Below are positions 34,839 through 43,562 of a DNA stretch of 64,000 nucleotides, in pieces. Source of the stretch: JBBIOU01 sp037443205 (GTDB lineage: Bacteria > Bacteroidota > Bacteroidia > Flavobacteriales_D > UBA2798); the NCBI GenBank assembly GCA_037443205.1, contig JBBIOU010000009.1, positions 28,815 through 92,814 on the forward strand, read 5' to 3'. Positions within the stretch are counted from its first letter, which is position 1, and each line of letters starts with the position of its first letter. The position numbers and the translations under genes were made by a program. The notes beneath the pieces are model-generated. The model saw only the letters and a list, made by a program, of their open reading frames with translations, had not been told where the DNA came from and made no database searches.

Positions 34839-35702
34839 ATGAAAAAAATTAATGTTTTAATTATTGTAATTGCTACACACTTATTACCTAAGGCATCTTT
34901 TAGTCAGCTAACTATTCCGCCCCCAAGTCCTTTGCAAGTAGAAACCCAGCAATTTGCCACCGGTAAAATAGAAATAAGCTATTCAAGACCTGCAGTTAAA
35001 GGTAGAAAAATATTTGGCGAATTAGTACCCTACGATAAAATCTGGAGAACTGGAGCAAATGCCGCTACCACCATTTATTTTTCGGATGAAGTAATTATAA
35101 ACAACATTAAAATTACCAAAGGAAAATACGGATTATTAACTATTCCCGGTAAATCGTTCTGGGAAGTAATCATCAGTAAAGACACAACAGTTACCAATGC
35201 AGCCGATTACAAACAAGAAAATGATGTGGTTAGAGTTAAAGTAAAACCAAAGTCTTTATCCCAAAGCGTAGAAAACTTTACAATAAATATAGACAATATC
35301 AAACCAAACTCCTGTTATTTACAATTAATATGGGATAAAACCCTGGTGCAAATAACCATCAATGCCGATATAGATGCAAAAATTATGGCGCAGATTGACG
35401 AAGCCATGAAAGGAGAGAAGAAGCCATACTATCAGGCAGCTAATTATTATTACGAAAACAATAAAGATATGGCAAAGGCATTGGAATGGGTAAATGAGGC
35501 TGTTAAAGCTAACCCCAATGCATATTGGATTTTACACTTAAAAGCCAAAATACAGCTCAGGTCAAAAGATTTTGATGGTGCAATAGCTACAGCTAAAGAA
35601 TCGCATGATAAAGCCGAAGGAGCTAAAAACAGCGATTACATGCGTTTAAATGATAAATTAATTGCCGAAGCGAATAAGCTGAAAAAGTCTAATAAGAAAT
35701 AG
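34839..35702 (+). CDS. DUF2911 secreted protein with TPR-like tail
   Basis: This 287-aa protein has a signal peptide (about 1-22, ending SFSQ). The DUF2911 domain (about 25-170) contains ISYSRPAVKGRKIFG and PYDKIWRTGANAAT, the defining conserved blocks. The C-terminal 100 residues are TPR-like helices (AKALEWVNEAVKANP, DFDGAIATAKES). DUF2911 proteins are widespread in Bacteroidota, probably periplasmic, and have no proven function. A strong hairpin follows the stop. Confidence 0.88.
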   Translation: MKKINVLIIVIATHLLPKASFSQLTIPPPSPLQVETQQFATGKIEISYSRPAVKGRKIFGELVPYDKIWRTGANAATTIYFSDEVIINNIKITKGKYGLLTIPGKSFWEVIISKDTTVTNAADYKQENDVVRVKVKPKSLSQSVENFTINIDNIKPNSCYLQLIWDKTLVQITINADIDAKIMAQIDEAMKGEKKPYYQAANYYYENNKDMAKALEWVNEAVKANPNAYWILHLKAKIQLRSKDFDGAIATAKESHDKAEGAKNSDYMRLNDKLIAEANKLKKSNKK

Positions 35703-35727
35703 TTAAAATTTCATGATTTCTTATTAA

Positions 35728-35770
35728 CCCCAATTATACATTAACTAATGTATAATTGGGGTTTTGGTTT
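35728..35770. terminator. Bidirectional terminator between convergent genes
   Basis: A near-perfect 15-16 base-pair stem, CCCCAATTATACATTA against TAATGTATAATTGGGG (35728-35761), is followed by TTTTGGTTTT. On the other strand it serves the end of clpB. Confidence 0.8.
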
Positions 35771-38400
35771 TAATCATTAAAAGCAACTTCTACTTCTTCT
35801 TCTTGTTTAATAGGTTTTCTGAAAACAATTTTTTTATCAATGGCATCCATCACTATCACATTTTGCCTATCTATTTTACCGGACAGCAATTGTTTAGATA
35901 GTTCGTTAAGGACTTGTTTTTGTATGATGCGTTTAATGGGTCGTGCACCAAATTGAGGATCAAAACCCTCTGAGCTAATTAAATTAACTGCTTCTTTGGT
36001 TATATGCAATTTTATATCGTTGGCGATTAATTTACTGGCTAATTGTTTTAACTGCAGCCAAACTATATCGCGAACTTCTTGCTCGTTGAGTGGTTTAAAC
36101 ATAATGATTTCATCTATGCGATTTAAAAACTCAGGACGAATGGTTTTTTTAAGCAAATCAAAAACTTCATCTTTGGTTTTTTCGGTTAGCTCATCAACGT
36201 TTTTAGGGTTTACTTTTTCAAAATTTTCCTGAATAATATGCGAACCAATATTGGAGGTCATAATGATAATGGTATTTTTAAAATTTACCAATCTTCCTTT
36301 GTTATCAGTAAGGCGGCCATCGTCAAGCACTTGCAGCAAAATATTAAATACATCCGGATGAGCTTTTTCAATTTCATCGAGGAGCACAACGCTGTAAGGT
36401 TTTCTGCGTACCGCTTCGGTTAATTGGCCACTTTCATCATAACCTACATAGCCCGGAGGAGCTCCTACCAATCGTGATACACTATGTCTTTCCTGATACT
36501 CGCTCATATCTATGCGTGTCATGGCGTTTTCATCATTGAATAAAAATTCGCTTAATGCTTTGGCTAATTCAGTTTTACCTACACCGGTAGTGCCTAAAAA
36601 TATAAATGAACCTATTGGTCGTTTTTCGTCTTGCAATCCTGCACGGCTACGTCTTACGGCATCAGCAACAGCGGCAATAGCTTCATGCTGACCAATTACC
36701 CGTTTATGGAGTTCTTGCTCCAGCCTCAATAGTTTTTCTTTTTCACTTTCAATCATACGGCTTACAGGTATGCCTGTCCACTTAGCTACTACTTCAGCAA
36801 TTTCTTCGGCAGTAACTTCTTCTTTAATCATTTTAGAGTTTTTTTGAATTTCGTTAAGCTGTTGCCGTTGTTCATTTAAGCGTGCCGTTGCCTCTTGTAA
36901 CTTGCCGTAGCGAATTTCAGCTACTTTGCCGTAATCTCCGTTGCGTTCGGCTTGTTCGGCTTCAAATTTTAATTGTTCAATTTGCGTTTTGATGTTTTGT
37001 ATTTCATCAACAATATTTTTTTCGGCTTTCCATTTTGCCATCAATTGATTGCGGTGTTCATTTAATTCGGATAGTTCTTTGTTGAGTTGCTGTAGTTTGT
37101 GATGGTCGTTCTCTCTTTTTATAGCTTCGCGTTCTATTTCCAGTTGCATGATTTTTCTGTCTAATTCATCCAGTTCTTCGGGTTTGGAGTTTATTTCCAT
37201 GCGCAACTTAGATGCGGCTTCATCTATCAGGTCAATAGCTTTGTCGGGCAGAAATCTATCGGTTATGTATCGTTGAGAAAGTTCTACGGCTGCAATTACT
37301 GCTTCATCCCGGATAATGACCTGATGATGTGTTTCATATTTTTCTTTTATGCCTCTTAAAATTGAGATGGCATCTTCTGCATCAGGTTCATCAACCAGTA
37401 CTTTTTGAAATCGTCTTTCGAGCGCTTTATCTTTTTCAAAATATTTTTGATATTCGTTCAGTGTGGTTGCTCCAATGGCTCTTAATTCGCCTCTTGCCAG
37501 AGCAGGTTTTAAAATATTTGCTGCATCCATGGCGCCTTCACCGGCACCTGCTCCTACCAAGGTATGTATTTCATCTATAAACAAAATTATCTCACCGTTT
37601 GCGGCAATAACTTCTTTTACTACCGATTTTAATCGTTCCTCAAATTCACCTTTGTATTTGGCACCGGCAATCAGGGCGCCCATATCTAAGGAGTAAATTA
37701 CTTTGGTTTTTAAATTTTCGGGTACATCACCGTTAATTATTCTATGAGCTAATCCTTCGGCAATAGCAGTTTTTCCTACACCCGGCTCGCCAATAAGGAT
37801 TGGGTTGTTTTTGGTTCTGCGACTAAGTATTTGTAATACTCTTCTTATTTCGTCATCCCGGCCAATTACCGGATCCAGTTTGCCGTTGCGGGCTAATTCG
37901 TTTAGATTTTTAGCATATTTATTTAGAGCATTATAAGTCTCTTCCTGAGTTGCCGATGTTACTTTAGCTCCTTTGCGTAAATCTTTGATGGCGGCTATCA
38001 GTTCTTTTTCGTTAACTCCGCTGTCTTTTAATAATTGCGAAGCACTGTCGTTGGTAGCTGTAATTCCGAGCAATAAATGTTCGATGGCTACAAATTCATC
38101 ACCAAGTTCTTTCAGGTATAATAATGCTTTTTGAAGGGCTGTATTGGCATTGGCAGATAAGTGTTGTTGTCCGCCAGATACTTTGGGGTATCCAGAAATA
38201 ATTTTATCTAATGCTTGAATAACAATGGGGGTGTTTACATTTAGTTTTTTTAAAATATAGGGAGTAACATTTTCATCTACATTGAAAATACCTTTTAGGA
38301 TATGCCCTACCTCGATAGCCTGGTGTTGTTTTTCCAAAGCTAATTGCTGTGCCTGTTGCACAGCTTCCTGCGATTTTAATGTGAATTTATTAAAGTCCAT
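35770..38400 (-). CDS. clpB: ATP-dependent disaggregase ClpB
   Basis: This 876-aa AAA+ protein has the N-terminal Clp repeat domain (1-145), AAA-1 with Walker A GEPGVGKTAIAEG (about 208-220), a long coiled-coil M-domain (about 410-525), and AAA-2 with GTTGVGKTELAKAL (about 606-619). The M-domain separates ClpB from ClpA/ClpC. With DnaK it resolubilises aggregated proteins. It is monocistronic. No CIRCE or classical heat-shock promoter was recognised upstream. Confidence 0.96.
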   Translation of the reverse strand: MDFNKFTLKSQEAVQQAQQLALEKQHQAIEVGHILKGIFNVDENVTPYILKKLNVNTPIVIQALDKIISGYPKVSGGQQHLSANANTALQKALLYLKELGDEFVAIEHLLLGITATNDSASQLLKDSGVNEKELIAAIKDLRKGAKVTSATQEETYNALNKYAKNLNELARNGKLDPVIGRDDEIRRVLQILSRRTKNNPILIGEPGVGKTAIAEGLAHRIINGDVPENLKTKVIYSLDMGALIAGAKYKGEFEERLKSVVKEVIAANGEIILFIDEIHTLVGAGAGEGAMDAANILKPALARGELRAIGATTLNEYQKYFEKDKALERRFQKVLVDEPDAEDAISILRGIKEKYETHHQVIIRDEAVIAAVELSQRYITDRFLPDKAIDLIDEAASKLRMEINSKPEELDELDRKIMQLEIEREAIKRENDHHKLQQLNKELSELNEHRNQLMAKWKAEKNIVDEIQNIKTQIEQLKFEAEQAERNGDYGKVAEIRYGKLQEATARLNEQRQQLNEIQKNSKMIKEEVTAEEIAEVVAKWTGIPVSRMIESEKEKLLRLEQELHKRVIGQHEAIAAVADAVRRSRAGLQDEKRPIGSFIFLGTTGVGKTELAKALSEFLFNDENAMTRIDMSEYQERHSVSRLVGAPPGYVGYDESGQLTEAVRRKPYSVVLLDEIEKAHPDVFNILLQVLDDGRLTDNKGRLVNFKNTIIIMTSNIGSHIIQENFEKVNPKNVDELTEKTKDEVFDLLKKTIRPEFLNRIDEIIMFKPLNEQEVRDIVWLQLKQLASKLIANDIKLHITKEAVNLISSEGFDPQFGARPIKRIIQKQVLNELSKQLLSGKIDRQNVIVMDAIDKKIVFRKPIKQEEEVEVAFND

Positions 38401-38613
38401 ATTTGTTTGTATTTATTTTCTTTTCATCAAATTTTTAACCAGCTTAAAGATGTATAGAAATAGCCGTTTTTTTGTCAGTAAAACGCTTGATAATAAAGAC
38501 ATTTTTGCCGGTGTAGTGTTTAAAATATGCCTTTTTGACTTGTATATTTTTTAAAAATTTTGATTTAATAAAACTTGTCTTGTTCCGTAAAAACAATGAG
38601 ATTTATACAATAT

Positions 38614-38681
38614 AAGTTGCCGGTACATAGAATAAACTACATAAGTCGGGCAGTTTAAGGGCACTATGTACCGTGCAACTT
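38614..38681. repeat. Long inverted repeat beside the histidine kinase gene
   Basis: Arms AAGTTGCCGGTACATAG (38614-38630) and CTATGTACCGTGCAACTT (38664-38681) are complementary except for one inserted base, around a 33-base centre. It lies 8 bases beyond the kinase stop. There is no T-tract, so it is not a typical terminator. Confidence 0.7.
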
Positions 38682-38688
38682 AATATTT

Positions 38689-39594
38689 TCAGACATAGAA
38701 TATTAATACAAAAGTATTACCTGTTTTTTGAGGCATTACTTCGATGGATGCACGCATGATGCGTACCCAATGTTTAACAATGTACAAGCCTAACCCGGTG
38801 CCTCTGGCGATTCTTGTTTCTTCGTTTCCCAGGCGAAAAAATTTTTCAAATATTTTATGTTTCATATTTGCAGGGATAGGAGGCGCATGGTCGGTAATTT
38901 CAATTTTTATGGTTTGGTTTTCTTGCAAAGCAGTAATACGGATTTCAGAATTTACAGGCGAATATTTTATGGCGTTATCATACAAATTGGTAATAATGGT
39001 TTGAAGTCCGTAGGTATCGAATTTGCAATATAAATTATCGGCAATATTTGTTAGGGTTATATGATTTTGCCCTATACTTTGTTTTAAATCTTTAAGCAGT
39101 GTTGTTAATAAGACACTTAGATTTTGCAATTGCAGATTTGCGTTTATTTTATTTTCGTCAAATCCGGTTACGGCCAACACATTTTCGGTTAATTGTTGCA
39201 ATCGGTCAGTTTCATGTATGGCTTTATTAATAATCAGTGCTTGTTTATCGGGGTTTAAGTTGTGTTTTTGTAATGTTTGTAACAATAATTTAACGGCAGT
39301 TACAGGGGTTTTTATTTCATGTGTTACGGCTTGCATAAAATTGCGTTGATGCTTGGTTAACTCAATTTCCTTTTTGTAAAATCTGTACGTCAGATAAAAT
39401 CCTGCTGTAAGTAACAGGGCAAATACAGCAGCTTCGCCTGCTATCATCCATATTTTATGAGATAATATGTCGTTATTTGCATAAATAATATTGTTCAGCT
39501 TAATGATTAATACCGCCCACCACGAAAATTGGGCAAATACATAAATAAAGAGCAATAAAAAAAGTAACTTTACCCGATTACCTGATTTATTCAT
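38689..39594 (-). CDS. Orphan two-transmembrane sensor histidine kinase
   Basis: This 301-aa protein has two membrane helices at about 9-31 and 47-69, with only about 15 residues between them, so it has no real periplasmic sensor. The HisKA box AVTHEIKTPVTAVKLLLQ places the phosphorylated His near residue 91. The ATPase has an N-box NLYDNAIKYSP and a G-box GTGLGLYIVKHW. No response regulator gene is adjacent. It starts 15 bases after the M61 peptidase gene on the same strand and is probably co-transcribed. The signal may be membrane-borne or come from a partner protein. Confidence 0.88.
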   Translation of the reverse strand: MNKSGNRVKLLFLLLFIYVFAQFSWWAVLIIKLNNIIYANNDILSHKIWMIAGEAAVFALLLTAGFYLTYRFYKKEIELTKHQRNFMQAVTHEIKTPVTAVKLLLQTLQKHNLNPDKQALIINKAIHETDRLQQLTENVLAVTGFDENKINANLQLQNLSVLLTTLLKDLKQSIGQNHITLTNIADNLYCKFDTYGLQTIITNLYDNAIKYSPVNSEIRITALQENQTIKIEITDHAPPIPANMKHKIFEKFFRLGNEETRIARGTGLGLYIVKHWVRIMRASIEVMPQKTGNTFVLIFYV

Positions 39595-39609
39595 TTGATA
39601 GATTAATAT

Positions 39610-41427
39610 TTAAAGTTGTAACATAACATTTAATAAATTGATTTGTTGTTGTGTGGCATCGGGCTTGCGCTCTATATAATGTGTGTAGTTTGCTTTTTTT
39701 ACAACAGGCTTACAGGTAAGGGTAAGCGGCTGGTTTTTTCTTTTAATGTGTATAGTAAGCTCTTGGTCTGTAAGTGGTTCGCTTAATGCCTTTAAAGGCT
39801 CTTTGCTTGTGCTGTTTATTTCCTGATTATTTATTTTTTGTATTATGTCGCCAGTGGTTAATCCGGTATAATTATCAGCGTTTTTATTTATTAATACAGC
39901 TATATCGCCATTACCTAGAGTTATAAACTTTGTTTCGGCAAAGTAATATTCATCTTTCACAATTTCCTCATAATAATTTAAGCCTATTTTGTTTAAGTAT
40001 TCTTTATATGGCAGGGGTTTATCACCAATAATGTAATCATTTATAAAGGGTAAAACATCTTGTCCGGCAATTTTTGCAATTATGTTAAACAGGCTGTCGT
40101 CTTTAAAAGGTTTTGAGGGTCCGTATAATTGAGCCATTTCCAACATCAATTCTCTTAATCCTGTTTTACCCGAGCTTATTTCATGTAGTTTTATATCGAG
40201 CAAAAATCCTATTAATGCGCCTTTTTGATATACGTTACTGTACATTTCGTTGTATACCTTATTTAATATGTTTTTACTCATTTGTGTAAACGATACGTCT
40301 TTGTATGCAGCAGCACGGTTTATTTTGTTGCTCATTTCCATAAAAAAATCTTCCGGCTCTATCAGTTTACTTTTTACCTGTACCAAATGCGAAAAGTATT
40401 CGGTAACACCTTCATACATCCACAAATGCTGAGACATTTTCGGATGTCGGAAATCAAAATTTTCAATTTCTTCGCTGTGAATGTTTAACGGGGTAAGTAT
40501 ATGCAGAAATTCATGTGCGGCTACATCTCTAATCATGCTTATTAATCTTTCCTCATTATCTGATTCAGGTAAAAAATAAAAAGAACAATATGAATGTTCT
40601 AAAGCTCCAAAACCTCCATAGGAAGTGATTTCGCTGTAGGAATATTTAGGAAAATACATAATAAAATAATATTCATTTACCGGAAGCGTAGTAAAAAAAT
40701 TTTCCAATGCACGGGATATAGGTTCTATGGCTTGCTTTACCAATGATGATTGAACTACATTATTAACTGAGTATACTGATATAAAAACCCGCATATTAGA
40801 TATTTTAAAAGAGAGGGTATCGGCTTTACAAATCATAACCGGATTATCAACTAACTTTACATAGTTTTCGGCAAAAACTATATCCTTTTCATCATTTCTT
40901 TCGGTTTTCAGGGCTGTAGTGCTGTAAAATCCGGGAGGCTTATAATATGTAATTGAATAAGGTAAATTTTTATAGCCTTCTAAATATCCATAAAATCCTT
41001 GATGGTTGATAACAAAATTTTTGTTTTGTTGTATGTTGGTTCCGCCCGGTTGAAAAATATAATTATCAGCCCCCGCATCCCAGGTATCATCTACCCAATA
41101 TTCAATTTTATAAAGCTGTTCGGCTTTTTCGATAGTAAACACATTAAGAGATGTTTTTTTTACTTTTAATTTTTTGCCCGATTTTGTAAATGCCTTAAAA
41201 TCAACAATAAATCTTCCGTAATCTTTTACGGAATAAGATCCCGGAATTACTGCAGGCATAATATATTCAACTTTTTTATGATTTATTTGCGGAACAATTA
41301 CTTCAACTTTTACCCGGTCATCTACTACCTTATCAAGGTAAACAGCTATTTCATAGCTTTGCTGCCCAAAAAGGCTAATAAGGGGGATAATTGTATAAAA
41401 AATGTAAAAAAGTAAATGTTTTTTCAT
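39610..41427 (-). CDS. Secreted M61-family metallopeptidase with PDZ domain
   Basis: This 605-aa protein has a signal peptide (1-21), an N-terminal beta domain and a central thermolysin-like domain. The zinc motif is HEFLH (His305, Glu306, His309), and MYEGVTEYF (about 337-345) supplies the third ligand. A C-terminal PDZ domain (about 500-595; LTTGDIIQKINNQEI) probably binds substrate. M61 peptidases include glycyl aminopeptidases. It should act in the periplasm or at the cell surface. It is the first gene of an apparent two-gene operon with the histidine kinase. Confidence 0.88.
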   Translation of the reverse strand: MKKHLLFYIFYTIIPLISLFGQQSYEIAVYLDKVVDDRVKVEVIVPQINHKKVEYIMPAVIPGSYSVKDYGRFIVDFKAFTKSGKKLKVKKTSLNVFTIEKAEQLYKIEYWVDDTWDAGADNYIFQPGGTNIQQNKNFVINHQGFYGYLEGYKNLPYSITYYKPPGFYSTTALKTERNDEKDIVFAENYVKLVDNPVMICKADTLSFKISNMRVFISVYSVNNVVQSSLVKQAIEPISRALENFFTTLPVNEYYFIMYFPKYSYSEITSYGGFGALEHSYCSFYFLPESDNEERLISMIRDVAAHEFLHILTPLNIHSEEIENFDFRHPKMSQHLWMYEGVTEYFSHLVQVKSKLIEPEDFFMEMSNKINRAAAYKDVSFTQMSKNILNKVYNEMYSNVYQKGALIGFLLDIKLHEISSGKTGLRELMLEMAQLYGPSKPFKDDSLFNIIAKIAGQDVLPFINDYIIGDKPLPYKEYLNKIGLNYYEEIVKDEYYFAETKFITLGNGDIAVLINKNADNYTGLTTGDIIQKINNQEINSTSKEPLKALSEPLTDQELTIHIKRKNQPLTLTCKPVVKKANYTHYIERKPDATQQQINLLNVMLQL

Positions 41428-41471
41428 TTGTTTTTTTGTTTTTGCATACTTATTGATAAAATTGCACTAAA

Positions 41472-42428
41472 ATGCTGAAAGGTACAAAAATTATATATAC
41501 ACTAGGTTGGTTTTTTTGCTTATTTTGTCATAGTATTTATGCGCAAAACTACCCGATTTCTCATCAGGAAAAAGCCGAAAATGTTATAAGTAATTATTTA
41601 GAGTCTGTTTATAAAGATAATGATGAATACAGACCATACATTTTTTCGAATATTCAGGTATTAGATTCAGAACCTTATTTAAGACTACTGAAGCTGCTCG
41701 AGGCTAAAAAATACTTAGACGGAGATACTACACGAAAAGACGAATTATTTGCTTTAGATACACTTATTAAAGCGCAAGAAAAATACATCGAGCAAAAAAA
41801 TGCCAGATATAATTATAAAATAAGCCATATATACAGCATAAAAAAAAGCAGGGATGTATATGTTGTCTACGAAACAATGTTTACCTTAAGCGGAAACTTT
41901 ATAATAAAAGACGTAACTGTAAAAATGGATGCAGAATTAGATACTGAAGAGTATGACTGGGTGTATTATTATATGCAGCAGTATCCGCTGATGGGCGATA
42001 ACTCTAAAAAAATTGAAGAAAGCAATAAGATATATAATTATTTTAATCAGCGTTTAAGTGAAATAGAAGACATTACCGATAAAAATTACCAGTTTAAAAT
42101 TAATTTACTGGTAACGATGGCTATCAAAAGAGTGTCAGCTTTTGATTTGGGTTTTTGTGCCAGAGCAGCAGTGCGTTATTATATGAAACATTTACCATAC
42201 GACTATCCCGATTATAAATCAGAAGAATTCAGCCAGTTAAATACGCTTACCACTGGCGAAAATGATTCATTAATGGGATACAGTTTGTTTCATCAATTCA
42301 GAGCAAAAAATTCGTCCGGTATAGATTCTTTGCAATGTTTTTATTTTGAATTAGACCCATGGTTTATGGTTGCCGGCATGATTCCTGTAGAAAAACCATG
42401 GGACAACTATTTTCAGCAAAAGAAATAA
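41472..42428 (+). CDS. Secreted protein of unknown function
   Basis: This 318-aa protein has a signal peptide ending near SIYAQ (residue 24). The mature part is charged and mixed alpha/beta, with Tyr-rich stretches (EEYDWVYYYMQQYP). No catalytic motif or known domain is visible. It is divergent from the M61 peptidase gene, with 44 bases between, and is followed after 11 bases by another secreted protein gene, so the two probably form an operon. Confidence 0.68.
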   Translation: MLKGTKIIYTLGWFFCLFCHSIYAQNYPISHQEKAENVISNYLESVYKDNDEYRPYIFSNIQVLDSEPYLRLLKLLEAKKYLDGDTTRKDELFALDTLIKAQEKYIEQKNARYNYKISHIYSIKKSRDVYVVYETMFTLSGNFIIKDVTVKMDAELDTEEYDWVYYYMQQYPLMGDNSKKIEESNKIYNYFNQRLSEIEDITDKNYQFKINLLVTMAIKRVSAFDLGFCARAAVRYYMKHLPYDYPDYKSEEFSQLNTLTTGENDSLMGYSLFHQFRAKNSSGIDSLQCFYFELDPWFMVAGMIPVEKPWDNYFQQKK

Positions 42429-42439
42429 TTAATGATATT

Positions 42440-43150
42440 ATGAAAAAAAACATAGCTCTCATTTTAATATTATTTAATAATATAATATATGCACAAAATA
42501 AATCTGCAGAACAGATACAAGTTGAAAGAGCCGTTATTAACTGGGCAAGTTTAACCTTTGAATATTATGAGGGTGCCAGATTCGAGAAATATAAAAAATT
42601 ACCCACCCGCGAACAATATAAAATAGAAAATCAGATAGCCGACTTAACTGAATACAAAGCCGAAATGACAGATGAATACAATAAAGGAAAACTGAATAAA
42701 TCAAAAACTGAATTTGAAAACAATATTAAATCTATTGACCAAAAAATAGACTCACTAAATAAAGTTCATACCCAACTAGGAAATAACCCTGAAAACAAAA
42801 ATGATTATGAAATAGATTTTTGGGCAAATATTAAAGTTAATAACGGTTTAACGGTATATTTCAGACATTATGTTTTGTTAAACAATAACTTTGAAGTGAT
42901 TAAAGCCGAAATAACCGGTGCTGTAGGTAAAGAAAGTGATGATTTAAAAATTTTATACAAAACAAAGGAAGCCGAAGAAAAGTATTGGGTAAATAAATCA
43001 GTTCAAACAAATCCGGGTAAAGAACCACAAAAGCAAAGTAATTCTAATAACAAGACCGATATTAATAATAACAAACAATTAAACAATAATAAATCCAAAG
43101 AAGTAAACAAGAATAATACTAAAAAACAATCTGCAAAAACAAAGTATTAA
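42440..43150 (+). CDS. Secreted protein with Asn/Lys-rich tail, unknown function
   Basis: This 236-aa protein has a signal peptide (KNIALILILFNNIIYAQ) and a coiled-coil-like region at about 50-110 rich in Lys, Glu and Asn. A beta-rich middle (IDFWANIKVNNGLTVYFRHYV) is followed by about 45 residues of low-complexity Asn, Lys and Gln. No known domain is seen. I chose ATG 42440 because it exposes the signal peptide; an in-frame start at 42359 would overlap the upstream gene. It is probably co-transcribed with that gene. Confidence 0.65.
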   Translation: MKKNIALILILFNNIIYAQNKSAEQIQVERAVINWASLTFEYYEGARFEKYKKLPTREQYKIENQIADLTEYKAEMTDEYNKGKLNKSKTEFENNIKSIDQKIDSLNKVHTQLGNNPENKNDYEIDFWANIKVNNGLTVYFRHYVLLNNNFEVIKAEITGAVGKESDDLKILYKTKEAEEKYWVNKSVQTNPGKEPQKQSNSNNKTDINNNKQLNNNKSKEVNKNNTKKQSAKTKY

Positions 43151-43562
43151 TTTTTGCTATAAAATTACATCTGCTTAATTAAACCCAAAATTGTTATCAG
43201 CCTCGGGCTGATACAATTGTGTATTATGTGGGCGGCATTTGGGTTAATACACCCCCCTCCATCTCCCCCAAAGGGGGAGAGTATTACAAAATCTTAGACG
43301 CCCGGCTTGCCGTGAAAAAAGTGTAATGACTTTTTGGGGTTATAATAATTATTCAAATTTTAAACACGCTCATTCTTGCTCTGCATGTTTTGTGGTTAAA
43401 CCAATAAATTTGACAATATTAATGCTCATTGTTTCATGGTAACTTATCACAATTATTAGAAGCGCTTTTTCAATAACTCATTTTTTAACTCGTAATTTGG
43501 GTTATAAGTCAGATTTTTTTACACTTTTGTGCGCATATCACAACCTGATAAAAATTTGTACC
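43151..43562. repeat. Gene gap with type A, GC-rich and type B palindromes in a row
   Basis: This 412-base gap holds three elements in order. A type A copy (43181-43247) has an inner hairpin, AATTG-T-TATCAGCC against GGCTGATA-CAATT around TCG. Next comes a GC-rich hairpin, TCTCCCCC (43262-43269) and GGGGGAGA (43273-43280) around AAA. A type B copy follows (43301-43341). A type A end (AATTTGGGTTATAAG) reappears near 43493. No gene is seen; hemC begins at the far end. Confidence 0.7.

Noticed and set aside
38401..38613. Heat-shock operator (CIRCE) or sigma-32-type promoter before clpB
   Set aside because: No CIRCE-like inverted repeat and no convincing promoter match were found on reading the region.
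43497..43562. Upstream in-frame start for hemC
   Set aside because: It adds 22 residues before the family-typical N-terminus MDKIIIGTRG and lies within a gap that carries repeat remnants.
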